The translations under genes and the position numbers were made by a program. The notes under the pieces are model-generated. The model had not been told where the DNA came from, did no database searches, and saw only the letters and a list, made by a program, of their open reading frames with translations. This document shows, in pieces, positions 25,408 to 34,061 of a stretch of 64,000 nucleotides of DNA. How positions within the stretch are numbered: the first letter of the stretch is position 1; every line of letters starts with the position of its first letter. Source of the stretch: Fibrobacter sp. UWB16. Its GTDB lineage: Bacteria; Fibrobacterota; Fibrobacteria; Fibrobacterales; Fibrobacteraceae. The DNA lies in assembly GCF_900215325.1 (NCBI RefSeq), contig NZ_OCMS01000001.1, positions 1,054,001 to 1,118,000 on the forward strand. Direction: 5' to 3'.

Positions 25408-28014
25408 TTACACACCCTTCTTGAACTTCTTGCTCCACCAGAGAACGATCGGAGAGCAGACGCACACAGAAGAGTAAGTACCGATGAGGATACCGAAGCA
25501 CTGAACGAGACCGAAGTCGCGGATGGAAGAGCCACCCTTAACAGCGAGAACCACGCAAACGAAGAGCGTCGTGAGAGAGGTAATCACCGTACGGCTGAAG
25601 CACTGGTTCAAAGAGCTATTGATGGTCTGTTCGTACTTAGCAGAACCGAAGATAGCAGTATTTTCACGGATACGGTCGAAGTTCACGATGGTGTCGTTGA
25701 CAGAGTAACCAATCATCGTGAGGAGCGAAGCGATCAAGGCGCCATCGAAAGAAAGGCTGAAGGCAGAGATGAAGCCGAGCGTAATGATGGTATCGTGAAT
25801 AAGGCCAAGCACAGCAGCAACGCCGAAGCCAAGGCCGAGCTTACCGAATCGGAACCACACGTAGAGAGCGATACCGAGCCATGCGAGAATCACAGACAAA
25901 ATAGCATTGAAGCGGAGTTCCTTACCGATGGTCGGACCGACAGCGTCCTTAGCCACAATTTCGCACTTCTGGTTAGCGGCTTCGAAAGCCTTAGCCATGG
26001 CGAGTTCGAAGCTTGTGTCATCGCCGCGAACGCTGATCTGGTAGGAGTTAGCAGACGTACCGCCGAGAGAGCGGACGCGAGCCCCCTGGATGCCAGCCTT
26101 GCTCAAAGCCTTGTTCAAGTCGGTTTCGTGCTTGGCGTCATCCTGATACTGAATCGTATAGACCTGACCACCCGTGAAGTCGATGCTGAAGTCAAAGCCC
26201 TTCACAGCAATGCAAGCGATACTTGCAATAAGGAGGATGATAGAGAGAGCCTTGAACTTGCCACGGTTCTTCATGATCTGAAGGTTAGCATTGTTCAAAG
26301 TCTTGAAGCCAGAACCGATAGAGAGCGTCGTTCTGTCGCGCTTAGCAAGTCTCCAGTCGAACACGGCGCGGGAAATCGTGATAGCGCAGAAGAGAGAAGT
26401 GAGGATACCGATCGTAAGAGTGAGACCGAAACCCTTGACAGAACCCGTACCAATCTTGTACAAAATAAGACCCGTCAAAACAGTCGTCAAGTTGGAGTCC
26501 AAGATGGCGCTGAATGCACGTTCATAACCCTTGGCGACAGCGGCGCGAGCAGTGAGGCCGTTCTTGAGTTCTTCACGGATACGTTCGAAAATAATCACGT
26601 TCGCGTCGAGAGACATACCGACGACGAGGATGAAACCAGCAATACCCGGGAGAGTAAGCGTGGCGTTAAACACGGACATCACAGCGGCAGTCACGAGAGC
26701 GTTGACCATCACGCCGATACTTGCGATGAAGCCACCGAGGCGGTAGTAAGCAACCATGAACACCAAGCAGAGCAAGAGGCCGATAGCACCGGAACCGAAG
26801 CCCTGGACAATGTTTTCTTCACCGAGAGTTGCACCGACGCTACGGCTTTCGATGATCTGCATCGGAGCCTTGAGTGCGCCAGCCTTGAGCACAACAGCGA
26901 GGCGGTTTGCTTCAGCCATGTCATCGAGACCTGTAATCTGAGCTTCGCCGTTCGGGATACGGTCACGGATGACCGGAGCGGAGATGACCTGGTTATCGAG
27001 AACGATAGCCATCTGCTTACCGACGTTAGCAGCCGTAACAGCAGAGAACTTCTTAGGACCGATGCCGCCGAACTTGAGGTTCACGGCAACTTCACCGGCG
27101 CTCATACCATCGCTGACGCGGTACGGACGAGCATCCGTGATATCGTCACCGCCCATTTCTGCACGGCGCTTGAGGAGGTAAAGACGCTTGGCCTTGATGT
27201 TAGCATCGCGGCGGAGCTTTTCGAGACCGCTACCGAAAGCGAAAGCGACATCGCGCGGGATGAGCTTCTGCACGCCTTCAGTGGCAAGGAGCTTCTTAAC
27301 CTTTTCGACGCTTTCTTCAGCAATGAAACCGCCATTGCCGAAAGAGAGGAAGAAAGAGGAAAGGGACTGTCCGACCACGTCTGCCGGAGCGGCTTCTGCA
27401 GCAGCGGTGTCCTTCTTTTCTTCAGCCTTGGCAACGCCACCAGCGAGAAGTTCATCATCAGACAAGGTTTCCTTTTTCACGGAATCAGTCTTGACGGAGT
27501 CCGTCTTAGCGGAATCAGCAATGATGTCGGTCGTCTGGCGAGTGAGGTACTGGTCGATAAGGCCAACAACCTGCGTAAACTTTTCAGATTCTGCGAGGAT
27601 CTTGAATTCGAGCTTAGCAGTAGAACCCACGAGAGCCTTAGCCGTAGAGTCATCCACACCAGCCAGTTCAACGACAATGCGGTCGTCGCCAGTCGGAGAA
27701 ATCTGCGGTTCAGAAAGACCGTACTGGTCAACACGGTTACGAATAATTTCAAGAGACTGTGCCTGGATGTCCTTAATATCTTCGCCATCCTTGAGGCTAG
27801 ACTTGTCGATCTGGAGAGTGATGCTCGTACCACCGGCAAGGTCCAAGCCGAAGTTGATAGACTTTGTGCCCAGCTTCGGATTTTCCTTGAGGAAGGTCTG
27901 CTTGGCTTCACCCTTCTTGGAGTGAACCTGAATAGAAGGCCATACAGTGTAGGCCGAAAGAATGATGACTGCGAGAATGATGAATTCTCGGAAGCCGAAT
28001 TTATGTTTATTCAT
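25408..28014 (-). CDS. secDF: Protein translocase SecD-SecF fusion
   Basis: An 868-residue fused SecDF, the proton-driven RND-type partner of SecYEG that helps pull exported proteins across the inner membrane. The SecD half starts with a helix and NFGLDLAGGTSITLQID (the G-L-D-L-x-G-G motif), the periplasmic P1 domain, then GTGSVKGFGLTLTIGILTSL. The SecF half begins around residue 590 with GFDFSIDFTGGQVYTI and has LGFISAFSL, IGYSVNDTIVNFDRIRE and SRTVITSLTTL. Many bacteria keep secD and secF separate; fusion is the form known from Firmicutes and the Bacteroidota/Fibrobacterota group. An extra low-complexity stretch with repeated TDSVK / AA motifs sits in the P1 region (about 165-215). A terminator follows. 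Confidence 0.95.
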   Translation of the reverse strand: MNKHKFGFREFIILAVIILSAYTVWPSIQVHSKKGEAKQTFLKENPKLGTKSINFGLDLAGGTSITLQIDKSSLKDGEDIKDIQAQSLEIIRNRVDQYGLSEPQISPTGDDRIVVELAGVDDSTAKALVGSTAKLEFKILAESEKFTQVVGLIDQYLTRQTTDIIADSAKTDSVKTDSVKKETLSDDELLAGGVAKAEEKKDTAAAEAAPADVVGQSLSSFFLSFGNGGFIAEESVEKVKKLLATEGVQKLIPRDVAFAFGSGLEKLRRDANIKAKRLYLLKRRAEMGGDDITDARPYRVSDGMSAGEVAVNLKFGGIGPKKFSAVTAANVGKQMAIVLDNQVISAPVIRDRIPNGEAQITGLDDMAEANRLAVVLKAGALKAPMQIIESRSVGATLGEENIVQGFGSGAIGLLLCLVFMVAYYRLGGFIASIGVMVNALVTAAVMSVFNATLTLPGIAGFILVVGMSLDANVIIFERIREELKNGLTARAAVAKGYERAFSAILDSNLTTVLTGLILYKIGTGSVKGFGLTLTIGILTSLFCAITISRAVFDWRLAKRDRTTLSIGSGFKTLNNANLQIMKNRGKFKALSIILLIASIACIAVKGFDFSIDFTGGQVYTIQYQDDAKHETDLNKALSKAGIQGARVRSLGGTSANSYQISVRGDDTSFELAMAKAFEAANQKCEIVAKDAVGPTIGKELRFNAILSVILAWLGIALYVWFRFGKLGLGFGVAAVLGLIHDTIITLGFISAFSLSFDGALIASLLTMIGYSVNDTIVNFDRIRENTAIFGSAKYEQTINSSLNQCFSRTVITSLTTLFVCVVLAVKGGSSIRDFGLVQCFGILIGTYSSVCVCSPIVLWWSKKFKKGV

Positions 28015-28100
28015 TTGTAATCCCTTAATAAGGCATTATACATACTAGTTGCGGGACAAAGATAGCAATTTAGTTATTAGTCGATAGTCATTAAATATTG

Positions 28101-28122
28101 AAAAAGGGGGATGAACACCCCC
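28101..28122 (-). terminator. Terminator after the amylase gene
   Basis: Minus strand GGGGG, loop TGTTCAT, CCCCC then TTTTT, about 34 nt after the amylase stop. Confidence 0.8.
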
Positions 28123-28155
28123 TAATTTCTGTTTAGCAAGCCCGTAACGCCCGGC

Positions 28156-29451
28156 TTATTTTATCTCAAATAATGAATCGGGCTTCGCCTCGGTAATCGC
28201 AAGCGTCAATTTCTTCTTGCCGAGGGTACGGACAATTTCCAAGCGCCCCGCGCTATAGGCAATTTCAAGCGAGCCATCACGCAGCACGCGTTCCTTATTA
28301 CGGAGCGCAATCAAACCCTTTAAATAATCATAGACAGGCGCCTTCTGCATTTCCGCAAATTTATCCCACGGGAATGCCCGGCGATTGTCAGGATCCTTGC
28401 CCCCCAACATGCCGATTTCGTCGCCATAATATATACAGGGAGCGCCCGGCAAAAAGAACAACAGCGTAAGCGCAAGCTTCACGCGCTGCAAATTTGAGCA
28501 CGGAAGTGACGCAAGCCGAATCGTATCATGGCTCCCAAGCAAGTTCATCGGCACGCCGAAACGCCCTTCCGGAAACGCATCTTGCAAGCGCTTTGCGAAT
28601 TCTGCAAGTGCAATCGACTTTTCATCAAAGAGGTACGCAAGCACCGCCTTGCGCAAGGGGTAATTCATCACGCCGTCAAACTGGTCGCCCTGCAACCAGC
28701 GCGAAGGCTCGTCCCAGATTTCACCGACAATATACGCTTCCGGGTTAATCGCCTTGATACGGCGGCGGAATTCCTGCCAGAAGCTATCATCGTCAATCTC
28801 GTTCGGAACGTCGAGACGCCAGCCGTCAATGCCGCGCTTCATCCAATATTCGCCCACCGAGAAAAGGTAATCGCGAACATCGGGATTGTCGGTATTGAAC
28901 TTCGGGAGCGCAGGGTAACCCCACCAGCAATCGTAATTGGGCTTGCCCGAATACGCGTGGAGCGGCCAGCCATGCACATGGAACCAGTCTACATACGGGG
29001 AATTCTTGCCGAGTTCCATCAAGCTGTTGAACTGGAAAAATCCGCGTGAGCAATGGTTAAACACGCCGTCCAAAATCACGCGAAGCCCAAGCTCGTGCGC
29101 CTTTTTGACAAGCTTGTCAAAATCCTTGAGAGTCCCCAAGACCGGGTCAATTTCAAAATAGTCAACCGTATGGTAACGGTGATTCGAATTGCTCTTGAAA
29201 ATCGGGCAAAGATAAACAGCATTCACGCCGAGCGACGCAATGTATTCAAGCTTTTCGCAAATGCCCGCAAGGTTTCCGCCAAACATGTTTTCACGGGTTG
29301 GGAGCGTATCCCAATCCACAAACTTCCCGACCGCCTTGTACTTTGCACTACGGCAAAAGCGGTCCGGAAAAATTTGATAGAAAACGGCGTCCTTGACCCA
29401 GGCGGGAGCGCTAAATCTTCCAGAGGGCACGGGACTTACGTTCTTCGACAA
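28156..29451 (-). CDS. GH13 alpha-amylase family enzyme (neopullulanase/cyclomaltodextrinase-like)
   Basis: A glycoside hydrolase family 13 enzyme of 431 residues acting on alpha-glucans. The barrel motifs are intact: GVNAVYLCPIF, DGVFNHCS (region I), GWRLDVPNE with nucleophile Asp at about 214, VGEIWDEPS with acid/base Glu at about 244, and LGSHDT with the third Asp at about 309. The start PAWVKDAVFYQIFPDRFC is typical of the neopullulanase group, although the N-terminal domain that group often has is missing. No signal peptide, so it works in the cytoplasm, probably on stored glycogen. Start uncertain: TTG at 29451 has GGAG about 10 nt upstream, GTG at 29430 is an alternative. It overlaps the malQ 3' end by 41 nt. 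Confidence 0.9.
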   Translation of the reverse strand: MSKNVSPVPSGRFSAPAWVKDAVFYQIFPDRFCRSAKYKAVGKFVDWDTLPTRENMFGGNLAGICEKLEYIASLGVNAVYLCPIFKSNSNHRYHTVDYFEIDPVLGTLKDFDKLVKKAHELGLRVILDGVFNHCSRGFFQFNSLMELGKNSPYVDWFHVHGWPLHAYSGKPNYDCWWGYPALPKFNTDNPDVRDYLFSVGEYWMKRGIDGWRLDVPNEIDDDSFWQEFRRRIKAINPEAYIVGEIWDEPSRWLQGDQFDGVMNYPLRKAVLAYLFDEKSIALAEFAKRLQDAFPEGRFGVPMNLLGSHDTIRLASLPCSNLQRVKLALTLLFFLPGAPCIYYGDEIGMLGGKDPDNRRAFPWDKFAEMQKAPVYDYLKGLIALRNKERVLRDGSLEIAYSAGRLEIVRTLGKKKLTLAITEAKPDSLFEIK

Positions 29452-31384
29452 GTTTGTTAATCTCCGAAATCAAGCCCGCATTGGCAAGCAAGTCCTCGAC
29501 ACTGCACGGTGTGCGATAAGTCCAGTTCTTGCCACCAACCGTTCCCGGAATGTTGACGCGTTCTTCCTTCGGGTCGCAATCAGAAAGCGATGCCGAAAGC
29601 GCAAAGTAGTCCTGGATTGGCGGGATGCAGAACAAACTATTTGCAGTAAACACATGCGACAAGATGTCGTGCACCACCGGCGGCGTAAGCTTTTCAGGGG
29701 CAACGCCCGGCAAGCCTGCATGAGACCAGTAGAAGCCCTTGTCAAAATCAGGTTCTTCCCAGAGACCGCGCAAGGTCGAAGTGTCGTGGCAGCTCGTTGT
29801 GCAAACGGAGAGACGCGGGTATTCGTCCATGCTGTAGTACGGAGAATACGGAACATTCCAGTTGCGGGCCCAGCGTTCAATACGCAGCGACATGATGTCG
29901 AGTTTCTTGAGCACGGTCGGCACGCACGGCGGCACAGCGCCAAGGTCTTCGGCACAAACGAGCATATCCGTTTCGTTGGCGAGTACAGACAAAAGCTTCA
30001 TGGCATTCTGTTCCCAGAGTGCATTCTGAGCCTGTTCGTTCTGACCAATCAAATCGTGAAGCTTATCTTGTTCGTTCTGCGGGAGCGTAAAGAGCACCGG
30101 CTGGTTGTACCAGTACCAGTACGGGTAGAACGTATTTTCGTCACCCGTCGGGATAAACACGCGGTTCCAATAGACGCGGAGCAAGGAATCCTTGACTTCT
30201 TGCGGTTCGTCCAGCGAAAGAATTGCGCGTTCCGACAAGTATTCCGGCTTAATGACAAAGCGGTCGAACTTTCCCGGCAAATTTTCAAAATACAGAGAGA
30301 TAAGCCTGTCCGTTTCCTTGCCGAGGAATTCGCGCAACTGGTCCACAGAGAAATTCGGACGACGCAAATATTCAAGCGTTTCGCGGTAGAATCCAGCATT
30401 GCGGAGCACATCCCAAGTGAGCGGGATGGACGGTTGGAAACGGCCCAAGATACCCGTCGATTCAGATTCAGGAATTGCCCAAATGCGGAAGAATCCGAGC
30501 ACGTGGTCAATGCGGTAGGCGTGATAGAACTTGCTAGCCTGAGCCAAACGGCGGCGCCACCAGCCAAAGTCATCGGCTTCGAGAACGTCCCAGCGGTAAG
30601 TCGGGAAGCCCCAGTTCTGGCCACCGTAGCTGAACATGTCAGGAGGTGCACCCGCGCGGTCGGCAAGCGAAAAATACTTGCGGTCAAACCACACGTCGGC
30701 ACTGTCTTCGTTGATGAGGATAGGCACGTCGCCCTTCAAGCGGAGCCCGAGCTTAGAAACTTCGTTCACGGCGGCGGTAAACTGGCCTTCAGCAGTGTAC
30801 TGCATCCAAGCCTGGAACAGCACGTCCCTGTAGTTCTTCATCCAAAGCTTGTCGACATCGGCAGCGGAGGGGTTCTGGAACTTTTTCCAGTCTTTCCAGC
30901 TAGCTTCGTTGTTCTGCGCCTTGAGCGTACAGTAGACGCAATAGGACTTGACCCATGAATTCTTATCGATCCAAGCAAGGAGCTTCTTCGAAGCTTTCAG
31001 GACATCGTACTGATTATCAAAAATCTTGCGGAGGATGGCACGCTTCCATGTGGTAATGCGGTAGTAGTCCACACGTTCAATTTCAGCGAACTGTTCACGC
31101 GCCTTTTCGATTTCATGTTCGAGGACGGTAGCGCCTTCGACGGACTGCACGTTGATGAACACCGGGTTCAAGGCAAATGCGCTGCGGGCACTGTAAGGAC
31201 TCGGCTCGGAGCCGGTATCGTTTACAGGCAAAAGCTGAATGATATTGAATCCGCAGAACTTGGCCCACTGGGCGAACGGAATCAAGTCCAGGAATTCGCC
31301 AATGCCAATGCTGTGCTTGCTGTGAAGACTGAAAAGGGGAACGGCTACGCCGGTTTGAAAGGAAGTTAAATCACCATATCGCAT
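29411..31384 (-). CDS. malQ: 4-alpha-glucanotransferase (amylomaltase, GH77)
   Basis: A 657-residue GH77 enzyme that transfers maltosyl and longer glucan chains between alpha-1,4-glucans. Family motifs are clear: LLPVNDTGSEPSPYSARSAFALNP, LKGDVPILINEDSADVWFD, GAPPDMFSYGGQNWGFPTYRW, FYHAYRIDHVLGFFRIWAIP (catalytic Asp in RIDH), CAEDLGAVPPCVP (catalytic Glu) and SCHDTSTLRGLWE. Cytoplasmic, no signal peptide. With the amylase whose start it overlaps it forms a two-gene glycogen or maltodextrin unit; Fibrobacter is known to store glycogen, so this is a fit. The minus-strand terminator of the small-protein gene lies just upstream, so malQ has its own promoter, not recognised. Confidence 0.96.
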   Translation of the reverse strand: MRYGDLTSFQTGVAVPLFSLHSKHSIGIGEFLDLIPFAQWAKFCGFNIIQLLPVNDTGSEPSPYSARSAFALNPVFINVQSVEGATVLEHEIEKAREQFAEIERVDYYRITTWKRAILRKIFDNQYDVLKASKKLLAWIDKNSWVKSYCVYCTLKAQNNEASWKDWKKFQNPSAADVDKLWMKNYRDVLFQAWMQYTAEGQFTAAVNEVSKLGLRLKGDVPILINEDSADVWFDRKYFSLADRAGAPPDMFSYGGQNWGFPTYRWDVLEADDFGWWRRRLAQASKFYHAYRIDHVLGFFRIWAIPESESTGILGRFQPSIPLTWDVLRNAGFYRETLEYLRRPNFSVDQLREFLGKETDRLISLYFENLPGKFDRFVIKPEYLSERAILSLDEPQEVKDSLLRVYWNRVFIPTGDENTFYPYWYWYNQPVLFTLPQNEQDKLHDLIGQNEQAQNALWEQNAMKLLSVLANETDMLVCAEDLGAVPPCVPTVLKKLDIMSLRIERWARNWNVPYSPYYSMDEYPRLSVCTTSCHDTSTLRGLWEEPDFDKGFYWSHAGLPGVAPEKLTPPVVHDILSHVFTANSLFCIPPIQDYFALSASLSDCDPKEERVNIPGTVGGKNWTYRTPCSVEDLLANAGLISEINKLVEERKSRALWKI

Positions 31385-31435
31385 GCTTCAAATATAACTC
31401 TAATTTTGTAAAAGAATCTTTTAAATTGCTAGCAA

Positions 31436-31463
31436 ATAAAAAAAGGCTCGGAAACCCGAGACC
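31436..31463 (-). terminator. Terminator of small-protein copy 1
   Basis: On the minus strand GG(T)CTCGG, loop GTTT, CCGAGCC with one bulged T, followed by seven T. It lies about 30 nt after the stop codon. Confidence 0.75.
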
Positions 31464-31493
31464 AATTCTTATTCTTAATCGTTCTTTATAGAA

Positions 31494-31556
31494 TTAGGCA
31501 CGCTTAGCGTACTTCTTAAAGCTCTTGATCAAGAGGGCGGCGAGAATGCAGTACAT
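31494..31556 (-). CDS. 20-residue cationic small protein, copy 1 of a tandem pair
   Basis: The frame encodes MYCILAALLIKSFKKYAKRA and then stops. The first half is hydrophobic with one Cys at residue 3; the second half carries five Lys/Arg and no acid, so it could lie in or on a membrane. AAGGAG is 8-9 nt before the ATG. A sigma-70-like promoter (TTGACG, 17 nt, TAATAT) stands upstream and a terminator downstream, so it is a complete one-gene unit of about 120 nt. A second copy 264 nt away encodes exactly the same peptide, and the four differing bases are all synonymous third positions (ATC/ATT, AAG/AAA, CGT/CGC, GCC/GCT), which is strong evidence that the peptide itself is selected. No known family is recognised; type I toxin, membrane-acting peptide or regulatory peptide are all open. 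Confidence 0.82.
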   Translation of the reverse strand: MYCILAALLIKSFKKYAKRA

Positions 31557-31586
31557 TGTTTTTGACTCCTTGTTTTGACGGCGCCA

Positions 31587-31615
31587 ATATTAACAAAGTT
31601 TTACTAACACGTCAA
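31587..31615 (-). promoter_or_regulatory. Promoter of small-protein copy 1
   Basis: Minus strand TTGACG at 31615-31610, spacer of exactly 17 nt, TAATAT at 31592-31587. GGCGCC follows near the predicted start of the RNA. The layout is conserved with copy 2. Confidence 0.75.
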
Positions 31616-31687
31616 GGTAATTTAGTATATATTTCGGCAACTTTTTTGGACATTTCGTCCATACCAAAATGTCGCCCCGCTCTTGTC

Positions 31688-31732
31688 ACCCCGGCTGGAG
31701 CCTGCCCCGGACTGGTTCCGGGGTGCCGGGGT
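31688..31732. repeat. Nested GC-rich palindrome between the small-protein copies
   Basis: Outer arms ACCCCGGC/GCCGGGGT enclose inner arms CCCCGGA/TCCGGGG. This is the shape of an interspersed intergenic repeat; a smaller related hairpin is at 47198-47226. Confidence 0.5.
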
Positions 31733-31749
31733 CGCCATACACATCTTCA

Positions 31750-31780
31750 TAAAAAAGCAAAGCCACGGAAATTCCGTGGC
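31750..31780 (-). terminator. Terminator of small-protein copy 2
   Basis: Minus strand GCCACGGA, loop, TCCGTGGC then TTTGCTTTTTT, about 40 nt after the stop of copy 2. Confidence 0.8.
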
Positions 31781-31820
31781 GTCGCGTTCGTTAGTTGGAG
31801 AGAGAAAAATCTTTTTTCGA

Positions 31821-31883
31821 TTAAGCGCGCTTAGCGTATTTCTTAAAGCTCTTAATCAAGAGGGCGGCGAGAATGCAGTACAT
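31821..31883 (-). CDS. 20-residue cationic small protein, copy 2 of a tandem pair
   Basis: Encodes the same 20 residues as copy 1 (31494-31556), differing by four synonymous third-position changes. The region before it is also conserved with copy 1: GTTAGTAAAA in the promoter spacer, ATTGGCGCCGTCAAAA at the transcript start, and the segment GTCAAAAACA-AGGA-GTCAAAAACA-ATG, in which a ten-base repeat frames the Shine-Dalgarno site. The 3' flanks differ, each with its own terminator, so the duplicated block is promoter plus gene. The promoter here is TTGAAA, 17 nt, TATCAT. Function unknown. Confidence 0.82.
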   Translation of the reverse strand: MYCILAALLIKSFKKYAKRA

Positions 31884-31914
31884 TGTTTTTGACTCCTTGT
31901 TTTTGACGGCGCCA

Positions 31915-31943
31915 ATGATAACAATTTTTTACTAACGTTTCAA
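31915..31943 (-). promoter_or_regulatory. Promoter of small-protein copy 2
   Basis: Minus strand TTGAAA at 31943-31938, a 17-nt spacer and TATCAT at 31920-31915. Confidence 0.75.
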
Positions 31944-32224
31944 GGGGGAAAAATATAAATTTGGGCAAATTTTTTGAAACGTGCATTTTGCAAATGTAAA
32001 AGCATGCGGGCGGGGCCCCAGCTCGGAGTTGCGAAGGCCGCACGGGCCCCTCCCTGCACCCTCCCCATCCTTGGCCGACGCTTTATTCTCTCGACGTTTT
32101 TCAACTTTTTTCATTTTAAAACAATATCTCGCAAATTCCATAAAAAGACTTATAGAACACAATTCTTGCAATTGTTCTATATATATTGCAATCTCCGGGG
32201 TGGAAATTTGGTAAATTATGGGCT
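31944..32224. other. Gene-free stretch with a GC-rich patch and an inverted repeat before batD
   Basis: Together with the copy 2 promoter this leaves about 340 bases without a gene. It holds a patch at about 32003-32082 with roughly 75 percent G+C (60 of 80 bases counted), unlike the AT-rich flanks, and an inverted repeat TAGAACA...TGTTCTA at 32153-32179 with AATT steps inside, 46 nt before the batD start. No RNA gene is recognised in it. Confidence 0.5.
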
Positions 32225-34048
32225 ATGAAACGATTTTTGCTTTTATGTCTCGGTTTAACAGCATTTGTAAACGCAAAGCCATCTCTTCAAGTCGATAGCG
32301 ACCGCATCGAAGCGGGTCAGACATTCAATTTGCAGTTCATCGTTCCAACTCAGGAACTGCCGCAGAACAGAGGCGCGCTCCGCCTCGAAACACGCAACAA
32401 CTTTAAGCTCCTCGGGCTCGACAGTGCCGATCAGGTAATGCGCCCGGACATGGACGATATTTTCAACTCGTTTTTCGGCGGTGGTGGAAGAGCCTACAAG
32501 GCTCGCGTCTATTCTTTCAAGATTAAAGCCCCGAAAAAGACGGGTACACAAGACCTCGGAACGCTTACCTGGATGATTAACGGTGAAGCCAACACCATCA
32601 GCAGCAAAATTCCGGTCAGCGTGCAGCGTTCCTACAACGATGACGCACTCGCCGTAAGCCTTACCCCGAGCAAAAAGTCCATTTACGAAGGCGAACAGTT
32701 CAGCGTCACCCTCAGCCTCCACACTTTTGAGCATTTCCAGGGCGGCCTCCAGGCCACCGACATGAGCACCGGCAATGATTTCATCGTCCACCGCAACGAC
32801 CTCTCGAATCTGGATTTCAAGCCAGTCGAAGGCGCCCGTCGCGAAATGAAGGCATCCGCCAAATACGCATGGCTCAGCCCGACCAAGAGCGGTACGCTCC
32901 AAATTCCGTCCTTCAAGTTCAAGTACACCAAGCTCGGTGAACCCAAAGTTGTCGAAGAAAAGAAGCAAATGGGCGGCATGTCGTTCTCTAGCAGAAGCGT
33001 TAAACAGGAATCCATCGAAACGGAAACCTCCACCGCCCCGCTTTCCATCACCGTACTCCCGCTCCCGACCGAAGGCAAGCCCGCCGATTTCTCGGGAATG
33101 GTCGGTAACTACAGCTTTAGCGCCAACTTCGACCGCACAAACCTCAAGGTCGGCGAAGCATTGACACTCGCCATCAGCATCAAGGGCGACGGCACCCCGG
33201 GTACCATCACGGACCCGAAACTCCCCGACTTTAGCGAATTCCGCTCTGTTCCGCCCGAAAACAGCATCAACAAGAAGGTCAAGGGCAACAAGGTCATCAC
33301 CTCGAAGGATATCAAAGTTTTCCTCTACCCGAAGAAAAAGGGAACTTTCGAAATCCCCGCCATTACATATTCCTGGTTCAACCCAGCTAAAAAGAAATAT
33401 GAAACCACTTCGGCAGGCCCGTGGACTATCGAAGTTGAAAAGAGCGATGCCCCCGCAGAACCTATTTATCAAGCTCCGGTTTCCGCAGGCACTGGCACCT
33501 CGGCTCCTGTCGTTCAAAAGCAAGAAATTGAATTCCTAGGCAGCGACATCCGCTTTATCCACCCGATTACGGACAAGTCCGAATCTAGCGCCCCGCACAG
33601 GAGCGTGCTCTTCTGGATTCTGTTTGCAGCAGCGATTCCGTTCTACCTGATTGTGAACTTCGCCATCACACGCAAGCGTAAGCGCAACAGCAACACAGCT
33701 CTCGTCCGCAAGGGCAAGGCCAACAAGCTGCTCAAGGAAAAGTTCGCGAACGCCCGCACAGCCCTCAAGAACGGCGACGGCAAGGCTTTCTTCGCCGCAC
33801 TTGAAAACGGCCTCATCGATTACCTCAGCAATTTGACGAACGTCGAGTTCAAGGGCATGACCCGCCCGCAAATGAAGCAGGAACTTTCAAAGCGTGGCGT
33901 CAAGGAAGAAACGATTGAAGCCATCAACAGTTGGCTTGAAAAATGCTCGTTTGTGCGTTTTGCTCCGGTCACAGCATCGACCGAAGAACAGTCCCAAATG
34001 CTCGCAGATGTCGAAAAGCTCTGCGAAAGCCTCGAAAAACTCAAGTAG
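32225..34048 (+). CDS. batD: BatD-like protein (aerotolerance/Bat operon, membrane-anchored)
   Basis: A 607-residue protein with a signal peptide (MKRFLLLCLGLTAFVNA), a long extracytoplasmic region of beta-sandwich repeats (about 20-460), one membrane helix near 465-485 (SVLFWILFAAAIPFYLIVNF) and a cytoplasmic tail of about 120 residues. The pattern SLTPSKKSIYEGEQFSVTLSL and FSANFDRTNLKVGEALTLAISIKGDGTPG is characteristic of BatD (DUF11-like Ig repeats). Bat proteins were linked to aerotolerance in Bacteroides and Leptospira, but their molecular role is not settled. Usual partners BatA-C and MoxR are not in the window; BatE follows 13 nt later. The ATG at 32225 was chosen over a longer frame because it starts the signal peptide. 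Confidence 0.85.
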   Translation: MKRFLLLCLGLTAFVNAKPSLQVDSDRIEAGQTFNLQFIVPTQELPQNRGALRLETRNNFKLLGLDSADQVMRPDMDDIFNSFFGGGGRAYKARVYSFKIKAPKKTGTQDLGTLTWMINGEANTISSKIPVSVQRSYNDDALAVSLTPSKKSIYEGEQFSVTLSLHTFEHFQGGLQATDMSTGNDFIVHRNDLSNLDFKPVEGARREMKASAKYAWLSPTKSGTLQIPSFKFKYTKLGEPKVVEEKKQMGGMSFSSRSVKQESIETETSTAPLSITVLPLPTEGKPADFSGMVGNYSFSANFDRTNLKVGEALTLAISIKGDGTPGTITDPKLPDFSEFRSVPPENSINKKVKGNKVITSKDIKVFLYPKKKGTFEIPAITYSWFNPAKKKYETTSAGPWTIEVEKSDAPAEPIYQAPVSAGTGTSAPVVQKQEIEFLGSDIRFIHPITDKSESSAPHRSVLFWILFAAAIPFYLIVNFAITRKRKRNSNTALVRKGKANKLLKEKFANARTALKNGDGKAFFAALENGLIDYLSNLTNVEFKGMTRPQMKQELSKRGVKEETIEAINSWLEKCSFVRFAPVTASTEEQSQMLADVEKLCESLEKLK

Positions 34049-34061
34049 CGTCGGTAAAAAC

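Noticed and set aside
25795-28020. A long plus-strand frame of 741 codons
   Set aside because: It is antisense to secDF, whose protein has all SecD/SecF motifs. The plus frame has no domain and reads as charge-rich mirror sequence caused by biased codons.
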